Shown here: positions 8,285-16,982 of the stretch, one piece after another
How the letters are laid out: every line of letters starts with the position of its first letter
How positions within the stretch are numbered: position 1 is the first letter of the stretch
NCBI GenBank assembly: GCA_900545665.1
Contig: UQZU01000001.1
Span: 62,001 to 126,000, forward strand
DNA from: an uncultured Collinsella sp.
GTDB taxonomy: Bacteria; Actinomycetota; Coriobacteriia; Coriobacteriales; Coriobacteriaceae
Reading direction: 5' to 3'
DNA length: 64,000 nucleotides
Made by a program: the position numbers and the translations under genes
Notes under the pieces: model-generated
Told to the model about the DNA's origin: nothing
The model's database searches: none
Seen by the model: only the letters and a program-made list of their open reading frames with translations

Positions 8285-8980
8285 TTATTCGATGATGTAG
8301 CCGACGCCCCAGACGTTTTTGATAAAGCGTGGCTTTTGTGCGTCGTCGCCGATCTTTTCGCGCAAGTGGCGAATATGCACCATCACCGTATTGTTGGAGC
8401 CGGGCATAAAATCCTCGCTCCACACCGCGCGGAACAGGTCCTCCACGGCCACCACGCTGCCGCGATGCTCGACCAGATACAGCAAGATTGAATACTCGGT
8501 GGGTGTGAGGCGTACCGGTGAACCGTCCACTGTCACGGAACGAGCATCGCGGTTGATCTCCAAGCCGTCGAGCTGAATGGTCGGCGACTCGGCCGCCTGT
8601 GCACGGCTACCGTAGCTGGTGTAGCGGCGAAGCTGAGCGTGCACGCGCGCGATGAGCTCCAGCGGACGGAACGGCTTAACCACGTAATCGTCCGCGCCAA
8701 GCGAAAGGCCCCCGATCTTGTCTTGCTGGGCATCGCGCGCCGTCAGCATGATCACGGGATAGGTATGGCTGGAACGGATCGTACGCAGCAGCTCAAACCC
8801 ATCGATATCGGGCAGCATGACATCAAGCAGCGCCAGATCGAACTCCTGCTCCAAAATCGCCTTGGCAGCATCGGCCCCGCTATAGGCAATCTGGACATCA
8901 AAGCCCTCTTTTGTAAGGTAGATGCCAACCAAGTCGGCGATGGCCTTCTCGTCATCAACTACCAAAATGCGCTCGTTCAT
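8285..8980 (-). CDS. VanR-like OmpR-family response regulator
   Basis: A 231-residue regulator with receiver (DDE at residues 9-11, phospho-Asp in ALLDVMLPDIDG, MLTARD, YVVKPF) and OmpR/PhoB-type winged helix (VRLTPTEYSILLYL to KNVWGVGYIIE). The ribosome site AGAGGAG precedes ATG 8980. It is the first gene of a two-gene operon with the VanS-like kinase and is divergent from the carboxypeptidase, whose promoter it could control. That link is inferred from position. Confidence 0.88.
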   Translation of the reverse strand: MNERILVVDDEKAIADLVGIYLTKEGFDVQIAYSGADAAKAILEQEFDLALLDVMLPDIDGFELLRTIRSSHTYPVIMLTARDAQQDKIGGLSLGADDYVVKPFRPLELIARVHAQLRRYTSYGSRAQAAESPTIQLDGLEINRDARSVTVDGSPVRLTPTEYSILLYLVEHRGSVVAVEDLFRAVWSEDFMPGSNNTVMVHIRHLREKIGDDAQKPRFIKNVWGVGYIIE

Positions 8981-9132
8981 GCGTGCTCCTCTCGCGCTCC
9001 ATTATGCCTGAGGCGACGCACGCCACACACAACAAGCGTGGGTGATTAAGTCGGCCTTAAGCACCCTTGTGCCCGTTCGGGTGCGGATGTGGGCCAAGCG
9101 CGCACGCGATGATCGCCGACGCCGGCAAACGA

Positions 9133-9138
9133 TATACT
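9133..9138 (+). promoter_or_regulatory. -10 element of the carboxypeptidase promoter
   Basis: TATACT lies 40 bp before the proposed GTG start. There is no good -35, which fits a promoter that needs an activator. If real, it places the transcript start after the in-frame ATG at 9109 and supports the later start codon. Confidence 0.4.
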
Positions 9139-9177
9139 CTAGTTTCAGAAGAGACCATCCCGTCGAAAGCGAAATCT

Positions 9178-10518
9178 GTGAAGTCCCTCACCTCTTTTGC
9201 AAAGCGCTCAGCCCAGCTTGCCGCCGGCTTTGTCTGCGCTATCGCCCTTGCCGCCGGCGTGCCCACCGTCGCCGGCGCCCAAGTGCTCACGACCGACAAT
9301 GTTTGCGGCAAAACCGCCGATGTGCGCGGTATCACGGCCGAAAACCTGCCCGATATCGATGCGACCAATGCCCTCGTCATGGGCAAAGACGGCACCGTCT
9401 ACTATGCCCGCGGCGCCGATGAGCAGGTCAAGATTGCCTCGATCACCAAGGTCATGACCGCAATCCTAACCGTCGAGAATTGCAAGATGGACGAGAAGGT
9501 CACGGTGAGCAACGCCGCAGCCACCGTGGGTAATTCGACCGCCGGCTTGCTCGAAGGCGACGAGCTTACCGTGGAGCAGGCACTACGCGGTCTGATGATT
9601 CCCTCGGGCAACGACGCCGCCATCGTGCTCGCCGAATATGTGGGCAAGAAGATCGACCCCAAGACCAAAGACGCCGAGGCCACATTTGTGAAGGCCATGA
9701 ACGAGCGCGCTAAGAAGCTCGGCTGCACCGGTACGCTTTTTGAAAACCCGCATGGTCTGGACTTTGATGAGTGGGCTGGCAATATGCACTCAACCGCACA
9801 CGACGTAGCGCTGATGATGCAGGAGGCCATGAAAAACGACACGATCCGCGAGGTCGTAGCGAGCGAGGATTCCTGGATCGAGGTCACGGGCGCCGACGGC
9901 ACCGACCATTCGCATTCCATGGACACGCATAACTATTTGCTGGGCCAAGATGGCAACATCGGCGGCAAGACCGGCACCACCGACGACGCGGGCTATTGCT
10001 TTACGAGCGCCTACAACCGCGACGGCGACGAGATCTACACCGTTATTTTGAACTCCACCACCACCGATCAGCGCTTTACCGATACCGCCACCCTTGCCAA
10101 CTGGTACTACGGCCACAAGGTGACGGTCGCAATCGCCAACACGCAGGAAAAGACCGCCAACGGCAACCCGCTTATGGCGCGCATTGGCCAAACCGACTGG
10201 ACGGATAAGACAATCGACGCCACACTCGCCGATCCTACGGCGCAAGCGACCGTGTTTTCCCTTGCCGGCGAGGTGACCGAAAAGGTTAGCTACGACGATC
10301 TTTCGGGCACGGTGCATGTGGGCGACAAGGTGGGCAGTGTTACTCTCAAGCAGGACGGCACCAAAATCGCCGTTATGGACCTGGTTGCCGACGAGGAAGG
10401 CGCAGGGCCGAATCCCATTGAATGGCTCCTCGTGAAGCTCGACCGCCTGGGCCGCCGCATCGACAACCGGCCACTCACGGCAGAGAGCGAGACCGTCGCC
10501 AAGGCGCCCGAGATGTAA
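9178..10518 (+). CDS. dacA: Serine-type D-Ala-D-Ala carboxypeptidase (peptidase S11, PBP5-like)
   Basis: A 446-residue exported enzyme that trims the terminal D-Ala of peptidoglycan stem peptides. Starting at GTG 9178 gives a signal peptide (KSLTSFAKR then a hydrophobic core, cleavage near VAGA-QV). The three S11 motifs are SITK (nucleophile Ser), SGN in IPSGNDAAIV, and KTG in GGKTGTTDDAGYC. A PBP5-type C-terminal beta domain follows from about residue 330. The C-terminus is polar with no obvious amphipathic anchor. The ribosome site before the GTG is poor, so the exact start is uncertain. It is divergent from the VanRS-like pair. Confidence 0.9.
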   Translation: MKSLTSFAKRSAQLAAGFVCAIALAAGVPTVAGAQVLTTDNVCGKTADVRGITAENLPDIDATNALVMGKDGTVYYARGADEQVKIASITKVMTAILTVENCKMDEKVTVSNAAATVGNSTAGLLEGDELTVEQALRGLMIPSGNDAAIVLAEYVGKKIDPKTKDAEATFVKAMNERAKKLGCTGTLFENPHGLDFDEWAGNMHSTAHDVALMMQEAMKNDTIREVVASEDSWIEVTGADGTDHSHSMDTHNYLLGQDGNIGGKTGTTDDAGYCFTSAYNRDGDEIYTVILNSTTTDQRFTDTATLANWYYGHKVTVAIANTQEKTANGNPLMARIGQTDWTDKTIDATLADPTAQATVFSLAGEVTEKVSYDDLSGTVHVGDKVGSVTLKQDGTKIAVMDLVADEEGAGPNPIEWLLVKLDRLGRRIDNRPLTAESETVAKAPEM

Positions 10519-10545
10519 GATCGAAGAACAATACACTCGCTGAAA

Positions 10546-10575
10546 GGAGGCGTCCAACGGGGCGCCTCATTTTTT
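10546..10575 (+). terminator. Terminator of the carboxypeptidase gene
   Basis: GAGGCG (10547-10552) pairs with CGCCTC (10563-10568) and is followed by ATTTTTT. It lies about 30 bp after the stop codon. Confidence 0.8.
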
Positions 10576-10577
10576 GA

Positions 10578-10841
10578 GGGTTCGAATCCCCAGCTAACGT
10601 GGTTCAACTAAAAAAGGGCCCCCGATGGGACCCTTCTTTAAAGTTAAACTGGCGGAGAGCTGGGGATGTCCGGGCATGCTACGCATGCCCTCCGGCTTCA
10701 AAGCCTGGCGGCTTTTCGCCCACGGGCTACAAACGCCTTTCGCGTTTGCTTAACGCCCGCGCCCTCTCGGGTTCGAATCCCCAGCGCCCTTTCTCGATAA
10801 TAAAAAAGGGCCCCCAATGGGACCCTTCTTTAAAGTTAAAC
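10578..10841 (-). repeat. tRNA-linked tandem module downstream of tRNA-Ser (locus A)
   Basis: Read on the minus strand after tRNA-Ser: terminator (about 10801-10832), inverted T-arm (10769-10785), hairpins at 10730-10748 (CAAACGC/GCGTTTG) and 10672-10690 (GGGCATGC-GTA-GCATGCCC), then a copy of the tRNA 3' end from the T-loop onward plus the terminator (10609-10667), then another inverted T-arm (10578-10594). The two 59-bp copies, 10609-10667 and 10801-10859, differ at one base and are 192 bp apart. No protein is encoded. The same arrangement occurs after tRNA-Arg, tRNA-Leu and tRNA-Phe. Confidence 0.9.
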
Positions 10842-10932
10842 TGGCGGAGAGCTGGGGATTCGAACCCCAGATGCCCTTTTGGGGCATACTCGCTTAGCAG
10901 GCGAGCACCTTCGGCCTCTCGGTCAGCTCTCC
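10842..10932 (-). tRNA. tRNA-Ser (GCT)
   Basis: A class II tRNA with acceptor stem GGAGAGC/GCTCTCC, discriminator G, encoded CCA, a long variable arm (TGCCCCAAAAGGGCA) and anticodon loop CTGCTAA giving anticodon GCT, which reads AGC and AGT. The T-arm is CTGGGG-TTCGAAT-CCCCAG. A promoter lies just upstream and a terminator just downstream. Confidence 0.96.
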
Positions 10933-10946
10933 GTAACAGCCGTTCT

Positions 10947-10975
10947 ATAGTAACCAAACAGCCGAAGTTGAGCAA
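10947..10975 (-). promoter_or_regulatory. tRNA-Ser promoter
   Basis: On the minus strand TTGCTC (10970-10975), a 17-bp spacer and TACTAT (10947-10952) lie 15 bp upstream of the tRNA. Confidence 0.65.
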
Positions 10976-11026
10976 GAGGGAATTTTCTAATTGCCTAGCG
11001 GCCTTTCCTCCTTGCAGTTTTCGCCC

Positions 11027-13468
11027 CTACCCCAGCGAGCGGTTGAGGGAGCCGAGCTCGTCGTTGCCCATGGTGCGCCACATTTGGAAGATGCAACCGC
11101 GTGCCAGGAAAAAGAAGCCGTTGTCGACCAGTTGCACAGCGGCATCTGCCAGCTGATTCGTCACGGCGGACACTGGCGGCAACTCAAGTCCAGCCTTGCG
11201 GATAGTCTCGACCGCTTCCTCGAACGTCGGAGGCTCGCTAACGCCCATCTCGTTCATAAGGCCCTGCATTTCTTCCAGCGCGCTACTGCCCGACTCCTCG
11301 CCGCGCGGCACGAGACGGTAACAAGCCAGCGCCAGGTCGAGCTGATCGCAATTCCAATAGGCAAACGCCAAGCGATAGAACAGGTAGCCGATTGCAGAAC
11401 GATCGCTGGCAATACGTAGGCCGTGGCGCGCCACCTCGATAATCTCGTCAAAGCGCTCCAGACGCGCAAGCACGTTGATGAGCGCAAAGTGCGATTGCAT
11501 GGACGAGCGCGCCAGATCGTAAAGATGGCGCACCTCGGGCAGCGCTCGTTCAAAGTCCTCTTGCTCGGCGTAAAAGCTGCAGATCTCGTGCTGGGCAAAG
11601 TACAGCGCATCGGGCGCACGAAGGATTCGCACAGAGCGGTCTTCTTCCAACACCGGTAGCACCATGCGCACCAGCTGGTTATCGCAAAACTGCGTTTGAA
11701 CCGGACCTGTCGCCAAAAGCTCGGCGACGGCGCACTTAGCCTCCAACTCCTCGACAAGACGGGAAAAGCCTTCAAAAGCACCTGTACGGTCGACTTTTGC
11801 CTGCTCGCGCAATTCAACAACACGGGCCACGTATGGGTCATCGTCCTCTTCCATGACCTCCAACTCGTCAGCCTTATCGGCGAGCAGCAGATCGCGCAGC
11901 GCCGGCGGCAGTGTGCGATGGTCATCACGCGGACGAGCATGAACCTCCGCAGGCTCAATCGTCTCCGGAGCGGTTGACTCATACGCCTCAAGCACACGCT
12001 TGCACGGCATATCGTCCATGTCCATGCTCTCAAGATCCTTGGCGACAGGCACGCAATCGGCCAGATAGGCCGCGCGCCCAAAGAAATACGTTGCGACAAC
12101 GCGCTCGCCCTGCTCACTGTCGGGAGCAGCAATCTGCACATAGCAGCGCGTGATGCAGGTGCCCGCGGCAAAACACGCTGCCGCAAGCGTGAGTGCCACG
12201 CGCGCATCGTGCTCCGCGGCCCAGATCGCACGCGTGTCCTCTTCCAGCTCGCGCCAGGCGTCATCTTGAGCGTCGTATTCACGTTGCGGCATGGCATTCA
12301 CGACAGAGTGCCCAAACCGAACGAGCATAATCCCCTCGGCAACGTTTGCCCGATAGGTATAGTCGAGCCGCGTGACCACGTTGAGCGCCTCGACAATACG
12401 CGCGAAGCGGGTACGCACATCCCACTCACCGCCCGGCTGGCAAGCCACCGTACCCGGTTTGCCCCACGGGTTATCGCTCGAGGCCGTATCGAGCAGTCGG
12501 GGAACATCGTTGGTCGTCTTGGCGATATGCCACGCATCAAAGAGCGCGCAGCCCTCAAGGCTCGGCGAGGATGCCACAGGGGCCAATCCGGCCCCGATGC
12601 GCTCGAGGATGCCGGAGAGGCGGTTGAGACGGCACTCGATGGCAAGCAGCATGTCAATCTCGCCCTGGTCCAGCAGGCTACGATCAAAATTGAGATAGAA
12701 CAGCTTCGACCGGTCGATGCGCGCTAGGCTCATTTCGGACTTGGCGGCAATGGTGCGCAGACGGGGCAAGTCGACCTCGCTCATAAGGGCGGCGGCATAA
12801 CGCTCGATACCGCTCGGATTCTCGGCATGGTCAACGCGGTAGAGCAACGTCTCGATAGCGTCAGGTAGCGGTGCCGTGTTAAAGCCCAAAAACACCTCGA
12901 CCGGCTCGGGCAACTTTACGAGCTTGATCTTGTCGACAACGTTTTGCATGTCCGCATCGAGACCGTCGGCGTCCGCCGTGTTCGCAACAGCGCTTTCGGA
13001 GTTGGCAAATATCACGTAGCGCAGGAACATCGATGCCATGAACTCGCCGTAAGGAAGGGAGCGGGCCGAATTCCATGTATCGTGATCGGACTGCTCGCGC
13101 ATGGGGCCTTCGGGAGAGCCGACGGTTCGCGCGCACGTACGCATTGCACCGCTGGCTTCCCTTACCATAATCTCACCAATACTGGAATCCGACTCGTCAA
13201 GGACCAGTTCCATGTCGGGATCGTTGGGCAGCGGAGCCTCGCTAACGGGGCGGTCCACCTTGTACACCTCACCCGAAACGCTTACGTAGCCCAAAAGCGA
13301 CACATGACTTTTGCCAACGAATTCGACGACATAACAAGATTCATGCTGGTCCTCGCCAAAGAGTTTCCAGACCACGCCATATGAGCGTCCCGCAGGCTGC
13401 TCGGGCATCGCCGGAAAGCGCTTCTTGGGATCGAGAAACCTGAGCTTGTATGTCGGACGCTCTGCCAC
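11027..13468 (-). CDS. Large TPR-containing protein of unknown function
   Basis: An 813-residue soluble protein with no signal peptide or membrane segment. The first 500 residues match no domain I can name. A very acidic linker (ADELEVMEEDDD, about 560) precedes a C-terminal part with helical repeats of TPR type (for example ICSFYAEQEDFERALPEVRHLYDLA and YRLAFAYWNCDQLDLALACYRLV). TPRs usually mediate protein-protein contacts. The gene is monocistronic between tRNA-Ser and tRNA-Arg. I would treat it as a lineage-specific protein and propose no function. Confidence 0.8.
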   Translation of the reverse strand: MAERPTYKLRFLDPKKRFPAMPEQPAGRSYGVVWKLFGEDQHESCYVVEFVGKSHVSLLGYVSVSGEVYKVDRPVSEAPLPNDPDMELVLDESDSSIGEIMVREASGAMRTCARTVGSPEGPMREQSDHDTWNSARSLPYGEFMASMFLRYVIFANSESAVANTADADGLDADMQNVVDKIKLVKLPEPVEVFLGFNTAPLPDAIETLLYRVDHAENPSGIERYAAALMSEVDLPRLRTIAAKSEMSLARIDRSKLFYLNFDRSLLDQGEIDMLLAIECRLNRLSGILERIGAGLAPVASSPSLEGCALFDAWHIAKTTNDVPRLLDTASSDNPWGKPGTVACQPGGEWDVRTRFARIVEALNVVTRLDYTYRANVAEGIMLVRFGHSVVNAMPQREYDAQDDAWRELEEDTRAIWAAEHDARVALTLAAACFAAGTCITRCYVQIAAPDSEQGERVVATYFFGRAAYLADCVPVAKDLESMDMDDMPCKRVLEAYESTAPETIEPAEVHARPRDDHRTLPPALRDLLLADKADELEVMEEDDDPYVARVVELREQAKVDRTGAFEGFSRLVEELEAKCAVAELLATGPVQTQFCDNQLVRMVLPVLEEDRSVRILRAPDALYFAQHEICSFYAEQEDFERALPEVRHLYDLARSSMQSHFALINVLARLERFDEIIEVARHGLRIASDRSAIGYLFYRLAFAYWNCDQLDLALACYRLVPRGEESGSSALEEMQGLMNEMGVSEPPTFEEAVETIRKAGLELPPVSAVTNQLADAAVQLVDNGFFFLARGCIFQMWRTMGNDELGSLNRSLG

Positions 13469-13570
13469 GAAGTATCACCCTGATCGGTCGTTGAGAGAAG
13501 AAGTGGTCGCGGATGGGCCGCGACACCTACTCGGAATCTTACACGAGTCGACAGGAAATCGTCCGCTTCA

Positions 13571-13843
13571 CGCCCGCGCCCCGACCGAGGTTCGGACCCA
13601 TGCGACGTCGTCATAAAAGAAAAGCCTCCGTTTCCGGAGGCTTCAAGTTCAATTGGCGCGGCGTATAGGATTCCGCGCATCCGCTGCGCGGATCCGCACC
13701 GGCTTCGCCCGCCTGCCGGCGTGCTCGCCCGCGGGCTAAAAACGCTCCGCGTTTTCTTTACGCCCGCGCCTCGACCGAGGTTCGAATCCATGCGGTGTTG
13801 CCATAAAAGAAAAGCCCCCGTTGCCGGAGGCTTTAAGTTCGAT
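13571..13843 (-). repeat. tRNA-linked tandem module downstream of tRNA-Arg (locus B)
   Basis: Same plan as at tRNA-Ser. Minus-strand order: terminator (13811-13834), inverted T-arm (13776-13796), hairpins at 13739-13755 (AAAACGC-GGA-GCGTTTT) and 13679-13693 (ATCCGC-GCA-GCGGAT), then a second copy of tRNA 3' end, terminator and inverted T-arm (13571-13672). Copies 13571-13672 and 13761-13862 are 102 bp each, 190 bp apart, with 12 differences of which 11 are transitions. The second terminator keeps its stem (a G-T pair became A-T) and loop GCAA became GAAA. Beyond 13571 the next unit fades into unrelated sequence. Confidence 0.9.
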
Positions 13844-13920
13844 TGGTGCGGCGTATAGGATTCGAACCTATGACGTTCTGATTCGTAGTCAGACCCTCTA
13901 TCCAGCTGAGGTAACGCCGC
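13844..13920 (-). tRNA. tRNA-Arg (ACG)
   Basis: A 77-base gene including CCA. Acceptor GCGGCGT/ACGCCGC, discriminator A, anticodon loop CTACGAA with anticodon ACG (normally edited to ICG to read CGN), and T-arm ATAGG-TTCGAAT-CCTAT. Confidence 0.96.
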
Positions 13921-13930
13921 AGCGCAAGAC

Positions 13931-13961
13931 ATATAAAACCACTTTAGCTTATTGGAGTCAA
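13931..13961 (-). promoter_or_regulatory. tRNA-Arg promoter
   Basis: On the minus strand TTGACT (13956-13961) precedes an A/T-rich -10 region (TTATAT at 13931-13936, spacer 19; TTTTAT at spacer 17), about 11 bp upstream of the tRNA. Confidence 0.6.
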
Positions 13962-13997
13962 GCACAATCTCAAACTTTTTTGTGGAACGCAGTTTTG

Positions 13998-14375
13998 TCA
14001 TGCTGCTCCGCATATACCGCTGTTCCCCGTACGATCGATTGGCTTTTCGATCAGGTCGAACTTGGCATCAAGTTCCCTCAGGAGCGATCTCACCCGCTGG
14101 GCACAATCATAATCGGCAAACGAGATGCTCAGCATGCGCGCGACCTGGTTGGAAGTCCCAACTCCATAGAAGTGCTCCAGCGCCACAAGTCCCTCGTGCA
14201 TCACAAAGGTCTCGACCACATGCGGCGACTCCTCAAAGCACCATTGTGTCAACGGACCCTCACTCGTCTGTCGAACCACCAGGCCACCCATGCCAGACGG
14301 CTCACACGTTACAAGCAGGTACTCCCCACCCTCGTCGCTCTCAAACAAAACCACCCGATCATCAAACAGCTCCAT
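13998..14375 (-). CDS. Hypothetical protein, 125 residues
   Basis: A small soluble protein (MELFDDRVVLFESDEGGE...) with alternating beta-rich N-terminal half and a helical C-terminal half (QRVRSLLRELDAKFDLI). AAAGGGG before ATG 14375 supports translation. It lies upstream of the tRNA-Arg promoter on the same strand and after the serS terminator. I recognise no family. Confidence 0.65.
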   Translation of the reverse strand: MELFDDRVVLFESDEGGEYLLVTCEPSGMGGLVVRQTSEGPLTQWCFEESPHVVETFVMHEGLVALEHFYGVGTSNQVARMLSISFADYDCAQRVRSLLRELDAKFDLIEKPIDRTGNSGICGAA

Positions 14376-14495
14376 CGCGTCCCCTTTCTCTCGCTCTTAT
14401 TTAGCAAAAGCATAGCAGGTAGATGGCTGTATACAGAACAGTTGTTCGTGTGTTTTCTATTGAGCTGTCCGCACGGCATGGTATGGACCTGCGCA

Positions 14496-14524
14496 CGAAA
14501 TAGGGCACCCCCGAAGGAGCGCCC
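14496..14524 (-). terminator. Terminator of serS
   Basis: On the minus strand AGGGCGCTCC-TTCG-GGGGTGCCCT (two G-T pairs) is followed by ATTT, about 25 bp after the serS stop. Confidence 0.7.
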
Positions 14525-14548
14525 TTGCATATCCCCTATGCAGCCAAC

Positions 14549-15832
14549 TTACGCGACCGGCTCGATCTTCTCGAGACCACCCATGTAAGGACGCAGAACC
14601 TCGGGGATCGTGATGGTGCCGTCGGCGTTCTGGTAGTTCTCCAGAATAGCGGCCATGGTGCGGCCGGCCGGCAGGCCGGAACCGTTGAGCGTGTGCAGGT
14701 AGCGCGAACCCTTGAAATTCTCGGGGTCGCGATACTTGATGTTGGCGCGACGGGCCTGGAAGTCGCCGCAGTTGGAACAGGAGCTGATCTCCTTGTAGGC
14801 GTTGTAGCTCGGCAGCCAGACCTCGACGTCGTAGGTCTGACGGGCAGAGAAGCCCAAGTCGCCGGTGCACAGGCTAATCACGCGATACGGAAGGCCCAGC
14901 TGCTGCAGCAGGTACTCGGCCTCGGCGGTCATGCTCTCGAGCTCCTCGTCGGACTCCTCCGGCTTAGCGAACTTGACCATCTCGACCTTGTCGAACTCGT
15001 GCTGACGGATGATGCCGCGGGTGTCGCGACCGGCGGAACCGGCCTCCTCGCGGAAGCAGGGGGTGAAGGCGGTGTAGCGGCGCGGCAGAGTGTCGGCATC
15101 GAGGACCTCGCCGGCGTGTAGGTTGGTAAGCACGACCTCGGCGGTGGGGATCAGGAAGTTGTCGCCCGAGACGTGATAGGCGTCATCCTCGAACTTGGGC
15201 AGCTGGCCCGTACCGAACATGGTCTGACGCTTGACGACGATGGGCGGCCACCACTCCTTAAAACCACGGCTGGTGTGCGTATCGAGGAAGAAGTTGATGA
15301 GGGCGCGCTCCAGGCGGGCGCCGGCGCCACCGAGAACGGTAAAGCGGCTGCCGGAGAGCTTATTGCCACGCTCGAAGTCGAGGATGTCCAGATCGGTGCC
15401 CAGATCCCAGTGCGGCTTAAAGTCGAAGTCGAACTCGCGCGGGGTGCCCCAACGACGGCGCTCAATGTTCTCGTCCTCGTCCTTGCCGTACGGCGTGGCC
15501 TCGCAAGGAATGTTGGGCAGGTGAGCCATGAAGTCGTACTGCTCCTGCTCGAGAGCAGTGCGGCGCTCGGCCAGACCGTCAATCTTCTCGTTGACGGCGC
15601 GCACGGCCTCCTTGGCGGCCTCGGCCTCGTCCTTCTTGCCCTCCTTCATCAGGGCGCCGATCTTCTTGGACTCGGCATTGCGCGTAGCCTGGAGCTCCTC
15701 GACCTCGGTGATGACGGCACGACGCTCGTCGTCGAGCTCAAAGAACTTCTCGCGATCCCAAGACGTCTGGCGGTTAGCCATGGCGACATCGATGGCATCG
15801 GGGTTCTCGCGAACAAACTTGATATCAAGCAT
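14549..15832 (-). CDS. serS: Seryl-tRNA synthetase
   Basis: A 427-residue class II synthetase charging tRNA-Ser. The start MLDIKFVRENPD at 15832 has GGAGG at good spacing; a longer frame begins upstream without one. The N-terminal coiled-coil arm (about residues 25-100) that grips the long variable arm is evident. Motif 2 is FREEAGSAGRDTRGIIRQHEF and motif 3 is GSGLPAGRTMAAILEN. The protein has the normal family length. It is monocistronic with its own terminator; I see no T-box in the short upstream region. Confidence 0.97.
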   Translation of the reverse strand: MLDIKFVRENPDAIDVAMANRQTSWDREKFFELDDERRAVITEVEELQATRNAESKKIGALMKEGKKDEAEAAKEAVRAVNEKIDGLAERRTALEQEQYDFMAHLPNIPCEATPYGKDEDENIERRRWGTPREFDFDFKPHWDLGTDLDILDFERGNKLSGSRFTVLGGAGARLERALINFFLDTHTSRGFKEWWPPIVVKRQTMFGTGQLPKFEDDAYHVSGDNFLIPTAEVVLTNLHAGEVLDADTLPRRYTAFTPCFREEAGSAGRDTRGIIRQHEFDKVEMVKFAKPEESDEELESMTAEAEYLLQQLGLPYRVISLCTGDLGFSARQTYDVEVWLPSYNAYKEISSCSNCGDFQARRANIKYRDPENFKGSRYLHTLNGSGLPAGRTMAAILENYQNADGTITIPEVLRPYMGGLEKIEPVA

Positions 15833-15943
15833 TAGATCCTCCGGCGATATACATTCCATTTAGGTTGCAACCTTGTACATGTATGGGCAAGTATATACTT
15901 ATGAGCGTTTACGACCCAACTCAACTACGCAAGAAGGCACCCA

Positions 15944-16117
15944 ATGGACGCAGTTTTTTCCTTTTTGTTTGGCACCCGCACCGGTTTTGCCATCCTTTTC
16001 GCCGGCGGCATCCTGTTATTTGCGATTCTTGCCTTTGTAATGGAGAAGCGCACCCATAAGATGTACGTCGACCGCGGACCCAAGTCCGAGGATGAGGAAG
16101 ACAGCTTCTGGGACTAA
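15944..16117 (+). CDS. Small single-pass membrane protein, 57 residues
   Basis: A short gene between divergent serS and convergent proC. ATG 15944 follows AAGAAGG at six bases. The product has one hydrophobic segment (FAILFAGGILLFAILAFV, about residues 15-32), then a basic stretch (EKRTHK) and an acidic tail (SEDEEDSFWD). That gives a membrane anchor with a charged cytoplasmic end. Possible promoter: TATACT at 15894-15899 with TTGTAC 15 bp upstream. No function can be assigned; small membrane proteins like this often modulate larger complexes. Confidence 0.7.
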   Translation: MDAVFSFLFGTRTGFAILFAGGILLFAILAFVMEKRTHKMYVDRGPKSEDEEDSFWD

Positions 16118-16138
16118 CCTGTCCCTAAATGGAAGGTT

Positions 16139-16909
16139 TTACTGAAGGGTGGCGTCGATGGCCTTGACCAGGGCGCTGCGCATGCCGGCATCCTCGAGCG
16201 CGATGACGCCCTTGATGGTGGCGCCGCCGGGCGAGCATACGGCATCCTTCATCGCCGCAGGATGCTGGCCAGTTGCAAGCTGCAGCTTTGCCGTACCCAG
16301 CACCATCTGGCTCACAATGCGATAGGCATCGGCACGCGGGATACCGTGCTTGACCGCCGCATCGCCCAGGGCCTCGATTGCCATAGCGACAAATGCCGGA
16401 GCGCAACCACCCACCGTGCCGCCCACAAACAGCAGGCTCGTATCGAGCTCGACCACCGCACCGAGCTTGCCAAGCAGATCAAGCACCACTGCGCTCTGCT
16501 CATCACTAAGCGTGGAAGCCTTCTCGCAAGCGATGACGCCCTCGTCCACCGAAACCGGTGTGTTGGGCACCGTCGAGATATGCGCAACGCCCGGCAGGAC
16601 CTGCTCCCACTTGGCACTGTCCCAGGTCCAGGCAACCGACAGAACGACCTTTTTGGCAAGAGCATCCTTGAGCGGGGCGAATACCTTCTCGATCATGTAC
16701 GGTTTGACCGCAGCGACCACGATATCGGATGCGGCGACGACCTCGGCGGCATCGTGGCAGGCGACCATGCCGCGCGCCTCGCAGCGCTCAACCAGTGCGT
16801 CGTAGCGACCCGCACAGGCGCACATGTCGCTCGCAGCTACACCGGCAGCGATCCAGCCATCGGCCATAGCGCTCGCCATATTGCCAAAACCGACAAATCC
16901 AATCTTCAT
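16139..16909 (-). CDS. proC: Pyrroline-5-carboxylate reductase
   Basis: A 256-residue enzyme of the last step of proline synthesis, reducing P5C with NAD(P)H. The N-terminal Rossmann motif is IGFVGFGNMASAM. The C-terminal dimer and active-site region includes GGTVGGCAPAFVAMAIEALGDAAVKHG and SPGGATIKGVIALEDAGMR, the typical P5CR signature. ATG 16909 follows AAAGGA at about 10 bases. It stands alone upstream of rlmH's 3' end. Confidence 0.95.
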   Translation of the reverse strand: MKIGFVGFGNMASAMADGWIAAGVAASDMCACAGRYDALVERCEARGMVACHDAAEVVAASDIVVAAVKPYMIEKVFAPLKDALAKKVVLSVAWTWDSAKWEQVLPGVAHISTVPNTPVSVDEGVIACEKASTLSDEQSAVVLDLLGKLGAVVELDTSLLFVGGTVGGCAPAFVAMAIEALGDAAVKHGIPRADAYRIVSQMVLGTAKLQLATGQHPAAMKDAVCSPGGATIKGVIALEDAGMRSALVKAIDATLQ

Positions 16910-16982
16910 ATCGCATAGTCCTTTCAGACACATTCCTCAAAACGAAAGGTATTGTCCCACGCCATTGTTTCGTATTGCCGAC

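Noticed and set aside
7020..8980. Vancomycin resistance cluster
   Set aside because: Only VanRS-like regulators are present; no vanH, ligase or vanX homologue is nearby.
10578..10859. tRNA module as attL/attR of a normal integrative element
   Set aside because: Only about 130 bp lies between the repeats, with no integrase or cargo, and the same period recurs at four different tRNAs; a miniature or derived element remains possible.
10599..11156. Plus-strand frame across tRNA-Ser
   Set aside because: It runs through a tRNA, two terminators and repeat DNA.
13571..13672. Second tRNA-Arg gene
   Set aside because: Only the 3' end from the T-loop is present; no D-arm or anticodon arm.
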